Assembly (NCBI RefSeq): GCF_963583255.1
Contig: NC_084805.1
Location: 2,062,560-2,126,559 of the forward strand
Direction of reading: 5' to 3'
Length of the DNA stretch: 64,000 nucleotides
Origin: Pyrus communis
Lineage: Eukaryota > Streptophyta > Magnoliopsida > Rosales > Rosaceae
Shown here: one piece after another, positions 59,141 to 64,000 of the stretch
Layout: each line of letters starts with the position of its first letter
How positions within the stretch are numbered: position 1 is the first letter of the stretch
Made by a program: the position numbers and the translations under genes
Notes under the pieces: generated by a model
The model's database searches: none
Told to the model about the DNA's origin: nothing
The model's input: only the letters and a program-made list of their open reading frames with translations

Positions 59141-59665
59141 GGTACGCACGCTATACAGTGTGAGTTGTGTAGAAAAGCTGTTTGGACAGAAAGCAAGAAA
59201 AGATCCAAGTTCCAAGCGCGCGGCCGAAGGAAGGTAAAGTTGTTTCAAACAGTTTCTGTTCTCAAGGATAAATCTTCACGGTTAGAGCAATCGTGGGCGG
59301 TTGGTTGCGTGTAGATACAAAGGGACTGGATCAGACACATGAATTTGTTTTGCAAAGTGTTCGTTAATTCTTTGATACATGGATTTTGGAAGGGGGATTG
59401 TATTGAGTTCTGTCTGTAATCCCATGAGAAGATAAAAGAGTTTTTCAGTGTTGATTTATAAATTTCTATTCCCTTTTTGAATAAGGGGTTAATATATAAA
59501 CGTCGTCGTCTTGTGCAGTAATTATTGAGAACCCCTGCTGCTGTCTTAGGTCATGTATTTTTTTTTTTTTTTTTTTGAGATGTCCAGAATGTGTTTTGCC
59601 AAAACAAGGCAATTGTTCTTGTATGTGTGCTTATTTAGAACAACTCTCAAACTCTCAATAAATGT
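59141..59665 (+). other. CESA 3' UTR (extent inferred)
   Basis: Non-coding sequence after the stop. AATAAA at 59657-59662 is a candidate poly(A) signal about 515 nt downstream; a nearer site around 59430-59500 is also possible. A T run lies near 59558-59575. Confidence 0.45.
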
Positions 59666-59788
59666 TCGGTTTCATTTCCTTCTGTCGGACTTCACTTGTG
59701 CTTTCCATCTTTGATTGCAAGTGTGATTCTGAATTCGCACTTCAAGTTTGTGTGTAATGGTATGGTGATGTCATTGTGGCGGAATGCG

Positions 59789-59890
59789 CAAACTCACGTC
59801 TTTTGTGAGTATCGCCGCCACCATTGCCACCATTAACATCAAACTCACGTCTTTTGTGAGTATTGCCGCCACCATTGCCACCGTTAACAT
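59789..59890. repeat. 51-bp tandem duplication
   Basis: Two nearly identical units beginning CAAACTCACGTCTTTTGTGA, differing at two sites. The length is a multiple of three, so the surrounding frame stays open, but I see no gene. Confidence 0.85.
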
Positions 59891-61709
59891 CATGTCAGAT
59901 CAATGCCACTTCCGTTGCCACCACTACCATTGTCGCTTTTATCACATCAGGTCCATATCTACAACCACTACATATCTAGAGATGGGAGTAGAATTCTCTC
60001 CTTCAAATTCTAACCCCTCCCCTCCTCACTTTCCTCCGTCTCTCTCTACGAAGAAGTCAACATAAGATGTTGACATGACGTCATTGTGAGCCTTCAAATA
60101 AAAGAGGACTGGAGGAGATAGAAAATGGGAGGAGGGAATTTGGATCTGTTTTAACAGATTAGCCTAGGGAGGTTGCAAGTGGTATTGGATTTTTTTTTTT
60201 CAATTTTTGTCATTAAATTTCCAAATCTGAGTCCCGAATAATTTGGTTAGAAATTGGAATGCATTTAAAGATTTTGAAATTTCCATTTTTTCCCCAAAAT
60301 GTTACAAACTCACACTATAAGAATCACAAAAAATTAAAACTTGTGTATTTTTATCATGTTTATTGTTAGTTTTGATAGTTTATTCTTGGGTTCTACATTT
60401 AACCACATAAATCTTTGAAATGAAAATCGGAAACCTTATTTCCGATGCAATCGATCGGAAAATCACCCATGGATTACCTGAAAAACAAGTTTAACCATTC
60501 CAATCTACCTTCTAAAGTTCCTTCATTTTGAAGATCCAAACAGCTCAAAAAACATTTCGAAACACAATGTTAAAAGATCAACGTGTGGCCGAGATAGAAT
60601 TTAAAATCTCTATGCATAGAATGAACTGCATGATACTGCATTTTGCAGACATTTTATTTTAGCATCAGATACTCATATTTGAAAGAAGCAATCCATTATA
60701 GTAGCATACAAAAAATTGTTGTTCCATCAAAAGTCTCTAGAGGTGCTGATGACGCATGGCAAGGGGTGTGGTGATGGTTGTGCTTGTAGACGACGTTGTG
60801 TTTAGAGGTGGAAGTGGAAGGTGGTGGTGATGAGCATGGCAAGATTGTGGCAACGGCCATGGAAAGATGGTGGTAGTGGCATCACAATGTAAGGTTAGCA
60901 AGGGTGGTGACAGTGGTGAAGACAATGACAAGATGGTGGTAGTATATGGTGGACATAATGGTAGGGGTGCTGAAGAATTTTTAGCTGACTAACGTAAAAA
61001 AGTCTCACACGAGTACATAACGTACCACAACTTAAATCAAATTGTCTCACTTCTATTTCACCGAGATTTTTTATGATAAAACTTTACGTATGTCAAATTC
61101 CACAAGTAATGAATTAAGTTTGGGACCTTGTCAGTGTGATTAGTGACGGACCACTAATCCATCTCTGATATTTCTCAAATCTTAATACATCTTCCATTCT
61201 TCCTCCTCTGTGACCTCGAATCATCCATCCCCTTTTTGCCTCGAACCCCCAAAAGACCCACTGAATGCTTTGCGTATTCACCGGCATCAGCGTGGATCTC
61301 ATTCTCTACGCATATAATTTTGTCTCCTAAATTTTGGAGTCAGCCATCAAGATTGGCAAGGCTATCTTATGCTAGCTATAATACGGGAAGGGGAATAATT
61401 TAAATCTGGGACACAATGAGTTGAATATGAAGATGTAATATATCCACCGCTTGTAATCTGAGTTTACGTTTAGTTTGTTAAAACTCAACCCAGTCTAAAT
61501 ATATATGTTTTGATAATTTAACTCTAGAACAGATGTATGATCACCAGAGATGTATGAATTTCTGGGTTTCTGAATAAGTTAGAAAGAAAAAAATTGATTG
61601 ATTACGAACAAGAAATCTATTCACCCTTTCAATTAACCCTAAACCCCAAACGTCGAAGAAAAATAATATGAAAAAAAAAGAATCAAATAAGTAATCTAAA
61701 AGGAATTGA
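59891..61709. other. Intergenic, no gene seen
   Basis: Includes a GGTGGT/GATGG-rich stretch at 60750-60960 and AT-rich sequence. Short frames have no domain. The part just below 61710 should include the 3' UTR of the LEA-2 gene. Confidence 0.45.
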
Positions 61710-62396
61710 TTAATAAGTGTGAGTTGACAAAGTGGAATTTCTCTTCATCTGTACATCACCACCAACCAATCTCCCCTTTCTTATTCCATGCACAAACTCA
61801 ACATGCAATGCCTCTAAATACCTATAATCAAGAACTGAAAATCTGCCAAAAAAAGGTGATCTAATAATGTCAGATGCAAGCACCATCTTCATCTGCATGC
61901 TAAACCTCACACGTCCTGATCTCCACCTTTCTCTAATCGCCTCGTCATTTAGCGCAGGATTCGAAGAAGGACCATCCGGACATAATGAATTCTTAAATAT
62001 CAGGTTCACTGTCCGCTGTTTATGGCTCTGAATTCGTATTGGCACTTTGGGTTGCGATGCGCATGAAATTGCTTTGTCTTTGTAATAGAGGACGCTCTCG
62101 AGGCTGTTGATGAGGATTTTGATGTTATCCGCGTGGTAGTTCTTTATCGTTATGGTTGCTTCCCATTCGCTGGCGTTCAATGGCTGTCTGGATTTGAGAC
62201 GGAAGTTTGATGTCGTCAAAGAATGCAAAAGCACTGTAAGGGATCTGGGTTTCGGAGAATAGGTTTCCGACATGTACACAAGACCGGCAAACAAGTAGAG
62301 AAGAAACCCTAGAACAGCAAGCAACGAAAGAACAACTTTTGTTACGGTTACTTGGGGTACTTGATGATGAGTATAATTGGTTTCTGGAGCAACCAT
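61710..62396 (-). CDS. LEA-2 (NHL/late embryogenesis abundant) membrane protein
   Basis: Single exon, 228 aa. A short N-terminal cytosolic part precedes one membrane segment (about residues 20-42, VVLSLLAVLGFLLYLFAGLV). The rest is a LEA-2/WHy-type beta-sandwich domain, with SEWEATITIKNYHADNIKI and a late LASDIIRSPFFGRFSVLDYR. Family members such as NDR1/HIN1-like proteins are plasma-membrane proteins linked to stress or defence; the exact role here is unknown. Start Met at 62396 is the first in frame and gives normal topology. No frame damage seen. Confidence 0.8.
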   Translation of the reverse strand: MVAPETNYTHHQVPQVTVTKVVLSLLAVLGFLLYLFAGLVYMSETYSPKPRSLTVLLHSLTTSNFRLKSRQPLNASEWEATITIKNYHADNIKILINSLESVLYYKDKAISCASQPKVPIRIQSHKQRTVNLIFKNSLCPDGPSSNPALNDEAIRERWRSGRVRFSMQMKMVLASDIIRSPFFGRFSVLDYRYLEALHVEFVHGIRKGRLVGGDVQMKRNSTLSTHTY

Positions 62397-63559
62397 TTCT
62401 GCATGCGGGTAGCAACGAAAGAACTCTGTCTGATCAGAGTTCGACTCTCGCTCTCCCCTCGGCCCTGGAAGGAGAAAGAATTGATATAGGACGTCGAATA
62501 CCTGTTTGCGGTATGAAAAACTTTTGTACCAGAAAACTAACCTATGTGAGACTCAACCATTTGGTTCAGCAACTGAAGTTGTTTGAAGTCAAACTAAAAG
62601 TTAATTAATTAAACAAAATTATGTACAAAATTAAACCAATTGGCGGTAACTTTTTTTGCATTGCTGTAATTATTATGGTTAATTTTTCTGGTTATATGAC
62701 TATTTCATATTCACAAGGCATAAACCGATGTTGATATGCAAGCAACACTTTATTTGTGATCAGTTGAGGACCGTGACAATGCAACCAACACTAGTTAATG
62801 AAGAACATATGAAACAAAACACCAAATTCCCTTCAAATAGTAACGCATTAATTTACGTTTGCAATTCAACCAACCCAACAGTTACTTTAAGATTAAACGT
62901 ACGTTTAAAAGTGGCGGGTTGTCGTGATCAAAAGGGTAATTCATAATTTTCACATTGTCCGGTTCATATTTGATAACATAAAGGGTAAAAAAATCATATG
63001 ACACAAATAACGCTATAAATCTAGTACTGCATAGCCCTTGTGAGTTCGATATCTTATTATGATTGACTGGTTATGTAATTCAGCCTAAATACTCCGTCCC
63101 AAATCCCCAACCAATTGTGTGACAAGCAATGTGTATAACCAAACATTCAAAAGAGATAAAATTATTAATTGAGAAAAATGTTCATATCCAATTTATATAT
63201 TCAATATCTTAAATAAAAATAACATACATTAACATAATTTCCTAATGAGTCACTAACGAGTCCATTTGTTATCAACATGACCCTTTAAGGCTCGACCTAT
63301 ATACTGATATTTTCACGTGTTTGTATCATGTTATCGAGTAGTGCACAATTTTGCCAAGTCTAATTCTAATAGTTGCACCTAAATATCACAGATTCTCAAC
63401 GTGACAATAACTATACATGGTATAGTAATGTAAATGTTATGATTTCATACCAATTACCACAAATGTACGGGAGCTCATTAGAAAAAGAGAGTAAAAGGTC
63501 AAAAAAAAGGTGCGGGAATCAGTCGGTTACCGCATTGGATCAGCGCTTCATCAATTTGA
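62397..63559. other. Intergenic between divergent genes
   Basis: Upstream flank of the minus-strand LEA-2 gene and of the plus-strand gene starting near 63.6 kb. No coding region supported. Confidence 0.45.
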
Positions 63560-63809
63560 TCAATAGCCCAATGCAGTATGCTGAAATTATTGGGCTTTAG
63601 GTCCGATCCAGAGAACAAACATTGGGCTTTGAATCAACAATGCAGTCCAATATATTTCACATCCCCAACCAACTTTCGATTTTACACTCGTCTCCTTGGG
63701 TCTCTCAAAGCTGTCTCCTCCTCCTCCTCTGAACCCATTAAAACTTCAGCCTTCCGCCGACGCCGACGACGACGACTGCCGCACTCTAAGGGGTTCAGCA
63801 GCTAATAGG
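63560..63809 (+). other. Probable promoter and first exon of a gene leaving the window
   Basis: Three GCCCAA/TGGGCTTT-type motifs (about 63566, 63592, 63623) resemble site II and UP1-like elements common before plant translation and mitochondrial genes. They precede a CT-rich leader, an Arg-rich stretch near 63755-63780 and a donor-like AATAG|GTATGCC at 63809. The gene product cannot be named from this much. Confidence 0.4.
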
Positions 63810-63852
63810 TATGCCTAAGACCTCTTAGTGGTTGCAATAATCTCCAGTTGCT

Positions 63853-63857
<5 letters not shown>

Positions 63858-63890
<33 letters not shown>
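63858..63890. repeat. (CT)n microsatellite
   Basis: About 16 CT units, followed by ACATATATAT, inside the presumed first intron. Confidence 0.9.
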
Positions 63891-63892
<2 letters not shown>

Positions 63893-64000
63893 ATATATAT
63901 TTAGTATATATAAACAGATTTATACATACATAACATGCATGCTGGATTTTTAGTGCTCGGTGAGATTGAAGAAAATTTGGGTCAATCAAAATTTTGAATT

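Overview
This is nuclear DNA from a flowering plant, very probably a rosid and plausibly Rosaceae (apple/pear type). The plant call rests on directly readable genes: a CESA6-clade cellulose synthase with 14 exons, an EC1 egg-cell-secreted protein, a LEA-2 protein, a nuclear gene for mitochondrial ribosomal protein S11, and a tRNA-His. The Rosaceae call is weaker and rests on the style of the SINE and DNA-transposon repeats. No database search was possible.

Layout. 1-2 kb: mitochondrial S11 gene on the minus strand, two exons joined across a GC-AG intron. 2.4-14.6 kb: two head-to-tail copies of one segment (A 2432-12477, B 12478-~14630), both holding decayed F-box/LRR-like and PPR gene pieces. 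Copy A has been enlarged by a Ty1/copia retrotransposon (3420-8945, TSD AAGAA) and by a SINE that was itself invaded by several inverted-repeat elements. Copy B keeps the matching empty sites. 14.6-16.5 kb: F-box, PPR, copia and TIR-NBS gene fragments. 19.4-20.9 kb: the EC1 gene and tRNA-His(GUG). 21-31 kb: almost gene-free, with SINEs, small hairpin elements and two adjacent TIR elements, one carrying a broken piece of a host gene. 31.7-34.0 kb: a large palindrome built from an LTR-like sequence. 34.0-38.6 kb: a minus-strand copia element cut off at its 3' end. 39.4-43.6 kb: a complete CACTA element with a ~340-bp tandem array and captured exons that splice to a calreticulin-like HDEL tail. 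44-52 kb: gene-poor, with hairpins, SINEs and a Harbinger-like element. 53.7-59.1 kb: the CESA gene. 61.7-62.4 kb: the LEA-2 gene. 63.6 kb to the end: a likely first exon of a gene that runs off the window.

Functionally the intact genes are unrelated neighbours (cell-wall synthesis, gamete interaction, mitochondrial translation, stress/membrane protein). I see no operon-like or biosynthetic cluster. The most unusual content is transposon biology: two independent captures of host gene pieces by DNA transposons, two insertions datable against a paralogous empty site, and a 2.3-kb palindrome.
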